From assembly GCF_001619955.1 (NCBI RefSeq), contig NZ_LQQO01000045.1:62001-126000 (forward strand): a stretch of 64,000 bases of DNA, written 5' to 3'. Under the pieces are notes generated by a model, which was not told the origin of the DNA, made no database searches, and was given only the letters and a program-made list of their open reading frames with translations. The position numbers and the translations under genes are program-made. Shown here piece after piece: positions 42,526-50,824 of the stretch. Each line of letters starts with the position of its first letter. The first letter of the stretch is position 1. This DNA is from Sphingomonas hankookensis (GTDB taxonomy: Bacteria > Pseudomonadota > Alphaproteobacteria > Sphingomonadales > Sphingomonadaceae).

Positions 42526-42846
42526 TCAGCCCTGCGCGAACAGCTTCGTGCCGACCACGCCGATCACGATCAGCACCATGAAACCCGCCTGGACCGGCGC
42601 GATCCGTTCGCCGAACAGCACCGCGCCGCCGATGATGACGCCGACCGCGCCAAGCCCGGTCCACACCGCATAGGCGGTGCCTGCCGGAATGCCGCGCATC
42701 GCCAGCGCCAGCAGCCCCATGTTCACGAACGACAAAGTGATCGGCACGGCGGAGGCGAGCAACGTCCCCTGCCCCGCCGCCCATTTCAGGCTCAATGCCC
42801 ACACGATCTCACACACGACCGCAACCGCGAGAATGGCCCATGCCAT
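42526..42846 (-). CDS. SMR-family efflux transporter (SugE/Gdx subtype)
   Basis: A 106-residue four-helix transporter with the membrane-embedded Glu (VVCEIVWALSLKWA), GTAYAVWTGLGAVGVI and GERIAPVQAGFMVLIVIGVV. Gdx/SugE-type SMR proteins export guanidinium; this one also fits a quaternary-ammonium exporter. No guanidine riboswitch is recognisable upstream. It works as a dual-topology homodimer. Confidence 0.85.
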   Translation of the reverse strand: MAWAILAVAVVCEIVWALSLKWAAGQGTLLASAVPITLSFVNMGLLALAMRGIPAGTAYAVWTGLGAVGVIIGGAVLFGERIAPVQAGFMVLIVIGVVGTKLFAQG

Positions 42847-42875
42847 ATCGCCTACTCCTTTTGCGGGCTCGAATA

Positions 42876-42912
42876 GGAAAGGGCACGGCCGGAAACCCGA
42901 AAGAGGCCGTGC
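42876..42912 (-). terminator. Terminator after the DUF805 gene
   Basis: On the minus strand GCACGGCC pairs with GGCCGTGC around a 14-base loop and is followed by CCCTTTCC. It lies between the F0/DUF805 operon and the SMR gene. Confidence 0.55.
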
Positions 42913-42918
42913 GGAAAA

Positions 42919-43518
42919 TCAGGCCAGCGGCGGTCCGAACCGATTGGGGCCGGGATCGCTTGGCCGGCTAAGCTGGACGATCAACACGCCCAGGCTCGCC
43001 AGATACAGGATGTTGTTGCCGAACATCAGCGCGAACGGTGCCATATCGGGTGGTTCGTTCCCGGTCCTGATCCGGCTGAACAACTGCCCGAACACGATCA
43101 TGCCGGTCACCAGGAAGGGCAGCGGCAACAGCCCCCAATAGCCCCGCCGTCCCGAATCATGCAGTCGCCGCACGACCGCCGCGGCGAGAAACAGGACCGA
43201 CACTATCGCGACGATTGCGACCAGCGGCACGAACCAGCGCATCGGTTGCAACATCAGGTCCGGCGGGACCGGCCCATCGATCTGCACCGAATAATGCCCC
43301 GGTCCCGACGTCACGGTCGCACGTTCCGGATGTGCCTCTGCAAAGGCAGCCATGTTGCGGGCGATGCCGACGAACATCGGTATGCCGACCGCCATTGCGG
43401 CGATCATGTTGGTCACCATGACGCAGGCGACCCACGGCCAGAACAGCCGTCGCGGCTCGCGATCGGACCACCGGGTCAGCCGCTGGAGCTGAAACCGCGG
43501 GGTCCGGTGCGACGGCAT
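42919..43518 (-). CDS. DUF805 membrane protein
   Basis: The 199-residue protein shows four membrane helices and the DUF805 signature VRRLHDSGRRGYWGLLPLP, seen in many small inner-membrane proteins of unknown function. Its ATG overlaps the atpF stop by one base (TGATG), tying it to the F0 operon. Whether it works with the ATP synthase is not known. Confidence 0.82.
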   Translation of the reverse strand: MPSHRTPRFQLQRLTRWSDREPRRLFWPWVACVMVTNMIAAMAVGIPMFVGIARNMAAFAEAHPERATVTSGPGHYSVQIDGPVPPDLMLQPMRWFVPLVAIVAIVSVLFLAAAVVRRLHDSGRRGYWGLLPLPFLVTGMIVFGQLFSRIRTGNEPPDMAPFALMFGNNILYLASLGVLIVQLSRPSDPGPNRFGPPLA

Positions 43519-44147
43519 CAGTTCAGGCGGCTGCCACCCAGACCGGCAATGGTCCGGTCGACCAGCGCGCGATCGGCATCGCCCGACAGGTGCGTCGCGA
43601 TCAGCGTGCTGGCGGCCTTGGCAGCGGCATCGGCGGCGGTCGCGCGGACCTCGGCAATGGCGGCGCGTTCGGCGGCGGCAATCTTGTCGGTCGCCATCTT
43701 GGCACGACGCTGGGTCAGCTCGGCGGCGTCGGCCTCCGCCTTCACCAGCAGCGCCTGCGCTTCTGCCTCGGCGTGGGCGACCATTTCAGCGGCCTGTGCC
43801 TCGATCCCAGCGATCTTCGACGTATATTCGTCGCGCAGCGCCTCGGCTTCGGCACGCAGGGTGCGCGCTTCGTCCAGACGGGTGCGGATCGCCGCGATCT
43901 GCCCGTCGAGCAGGCGACCGATCAGCGCGGGCACACCCTTCACGACCAGCACCAGCAGGAACAGCAGCATCGCGGCGCTGACCCATGCGGTCGCATTCAG
44001 CCCGAGGGCGGTCGGATCGACATGCGCCGTACCGGTGGCGCTGCCATGCGAACCCTCGACAGCGTCGGCTCCGGTCTTGGGCAGGCCCTCTTCATGGATC
44101 GCTTCGTTCAGCGTCGGGCTGGTATGGGCGACGTTGGGATTAGCCAT
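43518..44147 (-). CDS. atpF: ATP synthase F0 subunit b
   Basis: The peripheral-stalk subunit of F0. The 209-residue protein has a Gly/Ser-rich N-terminal tail of about 45 residues, one membrane helix (WVSAAMLLFLLVLVVKGVP), then a long Ala-rich charged coiled coil (EARTLRAEAEALRDEYTSKI). It lies downstream of b' and overlaps it by eight bases. Confidence 0.92.
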   Translation of the reverse strand: MANPNVAHTSPTLNEAIHEEGLPKTGADAVEGSHGSATGTAHVDPTALGLNATAWVSAAMLLFLLVLVVKGVPALIGRLLDGQIAAIRTRLDEARTLRAEAEALRDEYTSKIAGIEAQAAEMVAHAEAEAQALLVKAEADAAELTQRRAKMATDKIAAAERAAIAEVRATAADAAAKAASTLIATHLSGDADRALVDRTIAGLGGSRLN

Positions 44148-44631
44148 GGAGCACCGCCTTCACCGCGCCCTGCGCGTCCTGTTCGCTGACCCGCACGCCC
44201 GAGACGCGCTCGACGATCGCCTGTGCCGCTTCGGCTGCGACCTGCTCGACCTGCGCCATCGCCGCACCGCGCTGGGTAGCGATATCGGCTTCGGCCTGTG
44301 CGACCCGCGCCTGCATGTCGGCATTGGCCGCGGCCAGCCGTTCGGCCGCTGCCGCCGCGCCCTTGGCACGGGCTTCGGCCAGCAGCTTCTGCGCAGCCTC
44401 GCGGCTGGCATTTTCGCGGGCACGCCATGCCGCCTCGGTCGCATCCGCCTGCCCACGCGCCGCTTCGGCGGCGGCGAGGTCGGCGGCGATGCCCTGGTCG
44501 CGCTGGTCGACCGTGCCCTGCACCTTGGGCACCATGCCGAGGCCCACGACCAGGAACACGATGCCGAAGGTCAGCACCAGCCAGAAGACCTGCGACCCCC
44601 AGGTCGCGGCGAGCTGCTCGATTTGCGGCAT
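44140..44631 (-). CDS. ATP synthase F0 subunit b'
   Basis: The 163-residue second peripheral-stalk subunit begins MPQIEQLAATWGSQVFWLVL with one membrane helix (residues about 12-34), followed by an Ala/Glu coiled coil (AAWRARENASREAAQKLLAE). Separate b and b' subunits are typical of alphaproteobacteria and cyanobacteria. The frame is open 36 codons upstream, but ATG at 44631 is the family start. Confidence 0.93.
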   Translation of the reverse strand: MPQIEQLAATWGSQVFWLVLTFGIVFLVVGLGMVPKVQGTVDQRDQGIAADLAAAEAARGQADATEAAWRARENASREAAQKLLAEARAKGAAAAAERLAAANADMQARVAQAEADIATQRGAAMAQVEQVAAEAAQAIVERVSGVRVSEQDAQGAVKAVLHG

Positions 44632-44744
44632 GAAACGTCCCGTATTGGTCTGGTCGACCGGGCGCCATCGCCCGGCCGAAACCGGTCCGTCATCCGGACC
44701 GGGAGTCCGGCGCGAGGCACCCCCCGCGCCGGGCGTCACGCATG

Positions 44745-44972
44745 TTACGCGACGAAGATCAGCAGCACTGCGACGACGAACGCCAGCAGGCCCAGAAGTT
44801 CGGCGGCGGCGAAGCCGATGAACATGTTGCCCTGCTGACCGGCAGCGGCCGACGGGTTGCGCAGCGCGCCCTGCAGGAAGGCGGCGAAGACGTTGCCCAC
44901 GCCGAGTGCGGCAAGGCCGGCACCGATGGCTGCGAGACCGGCGCCGAGGAACTTGATGGCGTCTGCTTCCAT
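44745..44972 (-). CDS. atpE: ATP synthase F0 subunit c
   Basis: The 75-residue proteolipid that forms the rotor ring. Two hairpin helices (KFLGAGLAAIGAGLAALGVG and IGFAAAELLGLLAFVVAVLL) flank the RNP loop (QGALRNPSAAAG). Glu58 in the second helix is the ion-binding carboxylate. Start at 44972 gives MEADAIKF. Confidence 0.96.
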   Translation of the reverse strand: MEADAIKFLGAGLAAIGAGLAALGVGNVFAAFLQGALRNPSAAAGQQGNMFIGFAAAELLGLLAFVVAVLLIFVA

Positions 44973-45012
44973 GTCGAAAACTCCCTTGGAAAAATCTGAA
45001 TGTTGGTTGGGA

Positions 45013-45798
45013 TCAGTGATGGTCGTGCAGGTGCACGGCATCGTTGATGTAGAGCGAGGTCAGCAGCGCGAAGACATATGCCTGCACGCCGGCGACCAGC
45101 ATTTCGAGGGCCGACACGCCGACCATCAGCGCGAAGCTCGGCACGCTGACCAGCACGCCGATGCCCGCGCCGGTGGCGGTCGAATTGATGATGAAGCCCG
45201 CCAGCACCTTCAGCAGGATGTGTCCCGCGGTCATCGCCACGAACAGTCGCAGCGCGAGGCTGAACGGGCGGACCATGAACGACACGAACTCGATCGGCGC
45301 GACCAGCAGCAGCACCGGGATCGGCGTACCCTTCGGCGCGAACAGGCTGAAGAAACGGAGACCATGCTTGAACAGACCGACGACCAGCACGATCGAGAAA
45401 CTGGCAATGGCAAGGACGCCGGTCACGGTGAAGTGGCTGGTGACGGTGAAGGGGTGCAGCCCGACCAGACCGAACGGCAGCAGGCCGACGACGTTCGCGA
45501 ACAGGATAAACATGAACAGCGAGAAGACGTACGGAAGGTACTTGCGTCCTTCATGCCCGATATTCGCGGCGAGCAGCTTGTCGATGAAGCCGGTAAAGCC
45601 CTCGACCGCCATCTGCCAGCGACCGGGCACCTGCTGCTGCTTCATGCCGCCGATCATGAACACGAACAGCGCGACCGCCGCGACGATCATCCACAGCGCC
45701 GAATTGGTGAACGGCAGGACGTGATCGCCCAGGGGAATGTTGAAGATCGTCTGCACCTCGAACTGGTGCATCGGATCGATCTTGCCTGCCTGCGCCAC
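45013..45798 (-). CDS. atpB: ATP synthase F0 subunit a
   Basis: The 261-residue membrane subunit forms the proton half-channels. It contains KIDPMHQFEVQTIFNIPLGD, LFANVVGLLPFGLVGLHPFT and the essential Arg in RPFSLALRLFVAMTAGHILL. GTG at 45798 gives the customary MAQAGKIDP start, 38 bases after atpI. Confidence 0.94.
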   Translation of the reverse strand: MAQAGKIDPMHQFEVQTIFNIPLGDHVLPFTNSALWMIVAAVALFVFMIGGMKQQQVPGRWQMAVEGFTGFIDKLLAANIGHEGRKYLPYVFSLFMFILFANVVGLLPFGLVGLHPFTVTSHFTVTGVLAIASFSIVLVVGLFKHGLRFFSLFAPKGTPIPVLLLVAPIEFVSFMVRPFSLALRLFVAMTAGHILLKVLAGFIINSTATGAGIGVLVSVPSFALMVGVSALEMLVAGVQAYVFALLTSLYINDAVHLHDHH

Positions 45799-45836
45799 GT
45801 CGCTTCGCCCCGATATGCCAAGGCGCCCGAGGACTG

Positions 45837-46160
45837 TCAGTCCGGACGCCGGTTCGAAATCCTGATGATATTCCTGAACGCACTGACGATCCCGAGGGAG
45901 AGCAGCACGAGCAGGAGCCATGGCGAGGTGCCGAGCAGATAGTCGAGGGTCCCCCCGATCACCGCCCCCCCGACCATTCCGCCCACCAGTTCGGCCAGCA
46001 CGCGGTTGCCGAGGCGGTAGTTTTTGTCCCCCGCTTCGTCGCGCGCCTGGCCGGTCCGGATCGCCTCGTCCTTTTTCGCCTGGTTCAGCCGCGCGTCGAG
46101 CGAGGTGATCCGGGGATCTTCGGGCAAGGGGTCTAGTCCGGGCTCGTTCTCCGCCATCAT
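45837..46160 (-). CDS. atpI: ATP synthase protein I (AtpI/AtpZ family)
   Basis: The 107-residue protein has a charged N-terminal half (DARLNQAKKDEAIRTGQARD) and two membrane helices (GGMVGGAVIGGTLDYLL and WLLLVLLSLGIVSAFRNII). It helps assemble the c ring and may carry Mg. Leads the operon atpI-B-E-F'-F. The F1 genes are elsewhere, as in other alphaproteobacteria. Confidence 0.88.
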   Translation of the reverse strand: MMAENEPGLDPLPEDPRITSLDARLNQAKKDEAIRTGQARDEAGDKNYRLGNRVLAELVGGMVGGAVIGGTLDYLLGTSPWLLLVLLSLGIVSAFRNIIRISNRRPD

Positions 46161-46225
46161 CCCCTCCCATGACCTTTCGGTCGGGCCGGATATGCGCCGG
46201 ATGGCGAGCCCGCCAAGGCAGGCGC

Positions 46226-46254
46226 GCTTTAGGAAGGTGACGGTTTCGAGTCAA
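46226..46254 (-). promoter_or_regulatory. Probable promoter of the F0 operon
   Basis: On the minus strand TTGACT, a 17-base spacer and TAAAGC lie about 66 bases before the atpI start. Confidence 0.5.
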
Positions 46255-46399
46255 CCATAGCGTTCGCGCGGAAACCTTTCGGGACGATGAACGAAGCGGC
46301 GCCAAGGGGGCAGAGAGCATCGCTACCCGTTCATTTGCTTGGCTGCCCCGGGAATATGACTACACCAGCCTTGCGGTCGACACATCGGCCGCAAAGGAG

Positions 46400-46510
46400 G
46401 TGATTGAGCTGAACAACGATACCGCAACCGTCATCATCGGCGTAATTATGCTGATGGTGGCTTTCGCGACCCTGGTGCTGAAAATCATCGAGGTCGCCCG
46501 CTCGAAGTAG
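46400..46510 (+). CDS. Candidate tiny hydrophobic peptide, holin-like toxin type
   Basis: A frame of 36 codons reads from GTG (46400) to TAG. From an internal CTG at 46409, ideally spaced from AAAGGAGGTGAT, it gives a 33-residue peptide LNNDTATVIIGVIMLMVAFA then TLVLKIIEVARSK: one membrane helix with a basic end. The extended ribosome site is complementary to almost the whole anti-SD region. The pattern is reminiscent of holin-like type I toxins of Firmicutes. No ATG heads the frame (the first is at 46448), so the start is uncertain. Two tandem hairpins follow. It could be chance, but the combination is unusual. Confidence 0.35.
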   Translation: MIELNNDTATVIIGVIMLMVAFATLVLKIIEVARSK

Positions 46511-46517
46511 CGGCGGG

Positions 46518-46583
46518 ACGGGGTCGGCCTGGCAGCCGGCCCCGTAACGTAGAAGACCCCGGCCGCTGGCACGACCGGGGTCT
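46518..46583 (+). other. Two tandem GC-rich hairpins downstream of the tiny ORF
   Basis: ACGGGGTCGGC with GCCGGCCCCGT (loop CTGGCA, one GT pair), then AGACCCCGG with CCGGGGTCT around a 12-base loop. The second is not followed by a clear T tract. Together they may end transcription or form an antisense-RNA target. Confidence 0.55.
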
Positions 46584-46651
46584 GGAGGTGTATCACTGAA
46601 GTCAGATACCGCATGATCGAAATAGCGCATGATGCGCCTTTTTTCAATCCC

Positions 46652-47035
46652 TCACACGCAGCGCGGGTCGCGTTCGGGCGGACCGTTACCACGCGTTTCC
46701 CAGCTACCGCCCGGCGTCTTGTACTTCTCGCCCGGCTTGGTCTGCGCGATCAGGTTGCAGCCCGACACGAACGCGAACTGTTCGACGGTCGCGCCCGACT
46801 GTGCACCGCGGGTATAAGCCGCCTTGCGCTGGATGTTGATGTTGGCAACCAGCGCGCGCAGCTCGGCCGTGCCGCCGCCGACGACGCCCAGATAGCCGTC
46901 AGGCTGCTCGCCGACCTGCCCTGCCGCACGCGCGGCCTGGTAGGCGGGGTCGCGCTGCGCCCATGCGGTGCCGGCAAGTCCCGCGACCGCGACGAAGGCG
47001 GCTGCGGCGAGGCCGTATTTGACGTAAGCATGCAT
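46652..47035 (-). CDS. ydbL: YdbL family periplasmic protein (DUF1318)
   Basis: The 127-residue exported protein has a signal peptide (about 26 residues, cut near GTAWAQ) and the DUF1318 core (AARAAGQVGEQPDGYLGVVG, RALVANINIQRKAAYTRGAQ). In E. coli YdbL is thought to be a chaperone for YdbH-YnbE, the system that moves phospholipids to the outer membrane. The three genes are in the order ydbH-ynbE-ydbL, on the same strand, ynbE and ydbL being three bases apart. Confidence 0.85.
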   Translation of the reverse strand: MHAYVKYGLAAAAFVAVAGLAGTAWAQRDPAYQAARAAGQVGEQPDGYLGVVGGGTAELRALVANINIQRKAAYTRGAQSGATVEQFAFVSGCNLIAQTKPGEKYKTPGGSWETRGNGPPERDPRCV

Positions 47036-47038
47036 GGT

Positions 47039-47233
47039 TCAGAAAATCCCCGGATTGTCCTGGATGAGGGTCTTCGCCTCGCCGTCGAGACGATACACCA
47101 CTTCCTGCGTGATGTTGATGTTCAAGTTGATGACGATCGGCTTGTCCGGCGCGGACACGTTGACGCACCCGCCCGCGGCACATGCGGGCACGCCGATCAC
47201 CAAGGCTCGCAACAGCATCACGGTTCGCGTCAT
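47039..47233 (-). CDS. ynbE: YnbE family lipoprotein
   Basis: The 64-residue lipoprotein has a leader with AAGGC, then a short periplasmic region with PIVINLNINITQEVVYRLDG, the YnbE signature. YnbE is an outer-membrane lipoprotein that docks with the C-terminus of YdbH, completing the bridge. Its ATG overlaps the YdbH stop (ATGA). Confidence 0.87.
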   Translation of the reverse strand: MTRTVMLLRALVIGVPACAAGGCVNVSAPDKPIVINLNINITQEVVYRLDGEAKTLIQDNPGIF

Positions 47234-50200
47234 GGCACAGTCTCGCTTTCGGAGGGCTGAATGGTGGTGTCGAGCGGCGCCGGTGGCAAGCCCTGTTCGC
47301 GGCGGCGCTGTTCGGCCTGGAGCGCGGGCAGGTTGCGTTCGATCAGCCGTTTCGGGTCGTAGTAATTCTGCACCGAATCGATCAGCTGGCGGAAGGGCGC
47401 CCTGATCCGCACGTTGAAGACGAGCGGTAGTTTGGCGAGGCGACGGATCAGGAAATTACTGTACGTCCCCTCCCCCTGGCTGACCCCCGCGAAACGGATC
47501 GCGGTCAGCATCTCGCCTGCCAGCGGCCCGTCCAGCTCGATCGTCAGGCGGCGATAGTTCATCGATTTCAGCGCCTGGAAGGCGAGATTGCCCCAGAAGC
47601 CGACATCCTCCTTCGTGACCTCACCCACATAGGACAGGTTGCCGCCGCCGCGCGACTGCAGCCTACCCCCTTCGATCCGGCCGCCCCGCGCGTCGAAGAT
47701 CATCGGCAGCACGCCGTCGAACACGCCCGATGCATTGAGATTGTCGAATTCGAACTGCTGCAGGAACAGCCCGCCATCGACGCCAGTCACGCGGAAGGTC
47801 ATCCGGCGTTCCTGATCCTCGGCAAAGTCGAGGATGGTCGGCTCCAGCACCATCTCGCCACCGCCCAGCGGCCAGCGGCCCCCTTCGATCTGAACGCGCA
47901 TCCCTTCGATCAGGCGATAGCGGACCACACCGTCGGTCACCGCGATGCCCGGATTGACCTCGGCGATCGTCGCCACCTGCCCCGGCGCGGTGACGAGGCC
48001 CAGCAGGTCGGTGAAGCGGATCTCGCCGGCAAGGCCCGTTACCGGACCGAAGGCGGCGGCAAGATCGGTATCGTCGGTGCGGAAGGTGCCCGTCGAGGTA
48101 ACGCCGTCGGGGCTCCACGCAATGTCGCCGCGGCCAGACACCGTCCCCTTCACATCGGCGACGACCCCGAAGGTCAGCCGGGTCAGTTCGTTCGGCTGGA
48201 ACGAATCGCCAAAGGTGATGCCCGGCACCGCCAGCACGGCATTGCCGCGCCCGGTGGCGAGGTCGTGGACGATGGCGACGTCGGTGACCTTCACCCCCTT
48301 GGCCGGGTGCTTCAGCGTGCCCCCGGCGCGAATGTCGTTTCCGCTGAGCGTCAGTTTGAAATCGTCGCTGCGCAGCGGTTCGAATCGCGGCTGCGGATCG
48401 GCGTCGCGCACGGCGACATCGCCATCGAGCGAAAGGACGCCGCCCGCCAGCCTCCAGTCGCCCGCCGCCTCGCGAATCAGCAGCGGGACATTGCCGATCT
48501 GCCCCTCGCCGCGTTCGAATGTGCCCGCGACGACCCCGTTGGCGACGCGGCCGGTGAGCGAGCCGAGGTCGAGGACGCTGACGCGCTCCGGGCTGCCCAG
48601 CCGGGTCTTCACATCGCTCAGCGCAAAGCCGAGATCGCCAAGGCCGAACCGCCCGCCCGCCGCCGCCAGCGTGATCGGAGTCCCGCCCAGCGTGCCGGTC
48701 AGCCGCGTCGCGCCGGTCGCGACACCCCCACCGACCCGCCCGTTCGCCAGCCGGACCATGCCGCCATCACTCGCGCAGAGCTGTAGCCGTGCGGGGTCGA
48801 GCGTCAGCGCGGACACCCGCAACCGGTCGAACGCGACCGGCACGCAGCCGGTATTCACCACCAGCCGCCCGCCCCCGTCCCACCGCGCATCGATCGGCAG
48901 CGCGAGGCGATCGATCCGCCCGCCGCTGAACGGTCCCGACAGTTCGGCACGGGTTTCGATACGGGTCGCGCCGTCGCCATCGGCACGGAAGCGCACCGGC
49001 GACAGCGCCAGCCGCGCATCGCCTGCCGCATAGGGGGCGATGGTCGCGGTGCCGTTCACCGGCGATCCCGGTCCGGCATGGGTCAGGCGGATGCTGGCGG
49101 CCGGCAGCCCGCCACCGCCCATCGCCAGCGTGCCGTTGAGCGTCACGCCCTTGCCCGACACCCAGTGGACCGGTCCGTCGCGCAGCGTGGCGCGCGCACC
49201 GCTGGCCGCAACGAAGGCCAGCCGGTCGATTCGCGCAGCCAGCGGGCGCGCGGCAACCTCGGCCGACAGGTCGAAACGCTGTGCGGCGCGGGCCGCCGCG
49301 CGCATCGCGGCGGTCGCCAGTGGAGCAACCGGTGTACCCGCGGCGGCATCCGCGCTACCGGCGATCCGCGCGACCATCGCGGGGGAAAGCCGTGCGCCTC
49401 GCGCGCCGATCCGCCCCTCGAACGCAGGCACGCCGCCCACTGCATAACGCCCGGCGATCGACAACGCCTGCCCCGCAAGGTCCGGCAGGACGAAATCACC
49501 CGAGGTGAGGTCGAGCGTGCCCGTCGTTCCCTGCGCCCGACCGTCGAAGCCGATCGTGCCCGACAGCGCGGCGACCCGCGTTTGCGGCGCAGCGATCCGC
49601 TCGGCGGCGACCTCGGCCCGCCCGCGCCACCGATCGAACCCGGGCGAGAGTTGCGCCTCCGCCTGCACGACCGGTCCGACCAGCCGTACGTCGCCGCAGG
49701 CGGCGGCCTGGGCCCGGATCGGACCGGACAGGGATGGGCCGCCAGTCGCCGTCCGCAGCGACAGGTTCGCGGCGAGCCGATCGATCCCGCAGCCATTGAG
49801 CGACAGCCGCTCCGCCACCGCCGCCAGCCTCCCGGTAAAGTCGTTCGCAAGATTGCCGCGCCCGGCCAGCTTCGCACCGATCACGCCATAGGGCGTGGCG
49901 AGCCGGATGCGGCCATCGTCGACCGCGACGGTAAAATCGGGCAGCGCGAACGGCTTGCCCGACGGCGGCGGGAGCAACCGGTCGATCTGTCCGAACGACA
50001 CCGTGCCGTCAGGACGAAGCGTCGCGCGCAACCGCGCCTGCCCGACGCGTGCGCCGACGACCTTGGCGCCGTTCAGCCCGACCTCGGTATCGACCTCGAT
50101 CCAGTCGGCGATCAGGTCGGGCGCCCTGGGATCGCCCAGTACGACATCGACCAGCCGTTGCCGCCCCAGCCCGATCTGCGCCACGCGGTAGCGCGCGGCG

Positions 50201-50400
50201 ACCCCGCGCTTTTCCAGTTCGCGGCGGACCAGATTGTCGGCGATCGGCCGGCGCTGCGTCCATACCAGCGCCGCGAGCAGCAGCACGATGCCGCACACGA
50301 CGAGCAGCACCTGCGCGAAGCGGCGCCGTTTGCGGCCATGGCGACGCGGCGACGCTACGGTCTCCACCGCCTCCTCGTCGTCACCGCCCAGACCCGTCAC
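47230..50400 (-). CDS. ydbH: YdbH-family AsmA-like intermembrane phospholipid transport protein
   Basis: The 1056-residue protein has one N-terminal membrane helix (VLLVVCGIVLLLAALVW, about residue 30-47) and a very long repeated beta-strand periplasmic part, as in AsmA-like bridge proteins (TamB, YhdP, YdbH). The C-terminal domain contains LQQFEFDNLNASGVFDGVLP, GNLAFQALKSMNYRRLTIEL and LVFNVRIRAPFRQLIDSVQN. It should form a hydrophobic groove spanning the periplasm. GTG start. Followed by coupled ynbE and ydbL. Confidence 0.88.
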   Translation of the reverse strand: MTGLGGDDEEAVETVASPRRHGRKRRRFAQVLLVVCGIVLLLAALVWTQRRPIADNLVRRELEKRGVAARYRVAQIGLGRQRLVDVVLGDPRAPDLIADWIEVDTEVGLNGAKVVGARVGQARLRATLRPDGTVSFGQIDRLLPPPSGKPFALPDFTVAVDDGRIRLATPYGVIGAKLAGRGNLANDFTGRLAAVAERLSLNGCGIDRLAANLSLRTATGGPSLSGPIRAQAAACGDVRLVGPVVQAEAQLSPGFDRWRGRAEVAAERIAAPQTRVAALSGTIGFDGRAQGTTGTLDLTSGDFVLPDLAGQALSIAGRYAVGGVPAFEGRIGARGARLSPAMVARIAGSADAAAGTPVAPLATAAMRAAARAAQRFDLSAEVAARPLAARIDRLAFVAASGARATLRDGPVHWVSGKGVTLNGTLAMGGGGLPAASIRLTHAGPGSPVNGTATIAPYAAGDARLALSPVRFRADGDGATRIETRAELSGPFSGGRIDRLALPIDARWDGGGRLVVNTGCVPVAFDRLRVSALTLDPARLQLCASDGGMVRLANGRVGGGVATGATRLTGTLGGTPITLAAAGGRFGLGDLGFALSDVKTRLGSPERVSVLDLGSLTGRVANGVVAGTFERGEGQIGNVPLLIREAAGDWRLAGGVLSLDGDVAVRDADPQPRFEPLRSDDFKLTLSGNDIRAGGTLKHPAKGVKVTDVAIVHDLATGRGNAVLAVPGITFGDSFQPNELTRLTFGVVADVKGTVSGRGDIAWSPDGVTSTGTFRTDDTDLAAAFGPVTGLAGEIRFTDLLGLVTAPGQVATIAEVNPGIAVTDGVVRYRLIEGMRVQIEGGRWPLGGGEMVLEPTILDFAEDQERRMTFRVTGVDGGLFLQQFEFDNLNASGVFDGVLPMIFDARGGRIEGGRLQSRGGGNLSYVGEVTKEDVGFWGNLAFQALKSMNYRRLTIELDGPLAGEMLTAIRFAGVSQGEGTYSNFLIRRLAKLPLVFNVRIRAPFRQLIDSVQNYYDPKRLIERNLPALQAEQRRREQGLPPAPLDTTIQPSESETVP

Positions 50401-50497
50401 TCCGCTGTTCGCCTCGTTCGTCGCGCATGGGCGCCATCCGGGTCAAGCGCGAGAGGCGGCAAACGGTTCCGGCAGCGCAACGGAAGTTGCGCGCGGC

Positions 50498-50824
50498 TCA
50501 GCGCGTCGCCATCGCCGCCTTGCGCCGTTCCTGCCACGCCTTCACCTCCCGTCCCATCGGAGGCCGCATGCACGCCTCCATTTCCGGCCCGGTCCGCACC
50601 GTCGGTACGCAGGCGAGATATGCCTGGCAGATGCCCGTATCGAGCAGTGGGTCGCCGCTGGGCGGCTTCAGCGTGCAACGGGTGATGCCCGCACGACGGT
50701 CGCGTTTCGTGACGATCCGAAAATTGCGCGGGCGTTCGCCGGTGACGACGATCTCATCATCGGACGGAGACGCAGGCGGTGCGGCCTGTGCCGACAGCAG
50801 GGCGGCGGCGAGGACGGCGAGCAT
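50498..50824 (-). CDS. Small exported protein with DEIVVTGER motif
   Basis: The 108-residue product has a signal peptide (MLAVLAAALLSAQAAP) and reads SDDEIVVTGERPRNFRIVTK after it, a motif found in sphingomonad TonB-dependent receptor N-termini and in small secreted proteins. It has four cysteines (TRCTLKP, GICQAYLACV, EACMRPP). The ATG overlaps the stop of the PagL-like gene (TGATG). Function unknown. Confidence 0.65.
   Translation of the reverse strand: MLAVLAAALLSAQAAPPASPSDDEIVVTGERPRNFRIVTKRDRRAGITRCTLKPPSGDPLLDTGICQAYLACVPTVRTGPEMEACMRPPMGREVKAWQERRKAAMATR

Noticed and set aside
42847..42918. A possible guanidine riboswitch before the SMR pump
   Set aside because: Only one simple GC stem is visible; the ACGR loops or other guanidine riboswitch features are absent, and a terminator explains it.
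46331..46692. Two minus-strand frames of about 100 codons in the atpI-ydbL gap
   Set aside because: Neither has a plausible ribosome site or domain, and they cover the tandem hairpins. The opposite-strand tiny frame is more gene-like.
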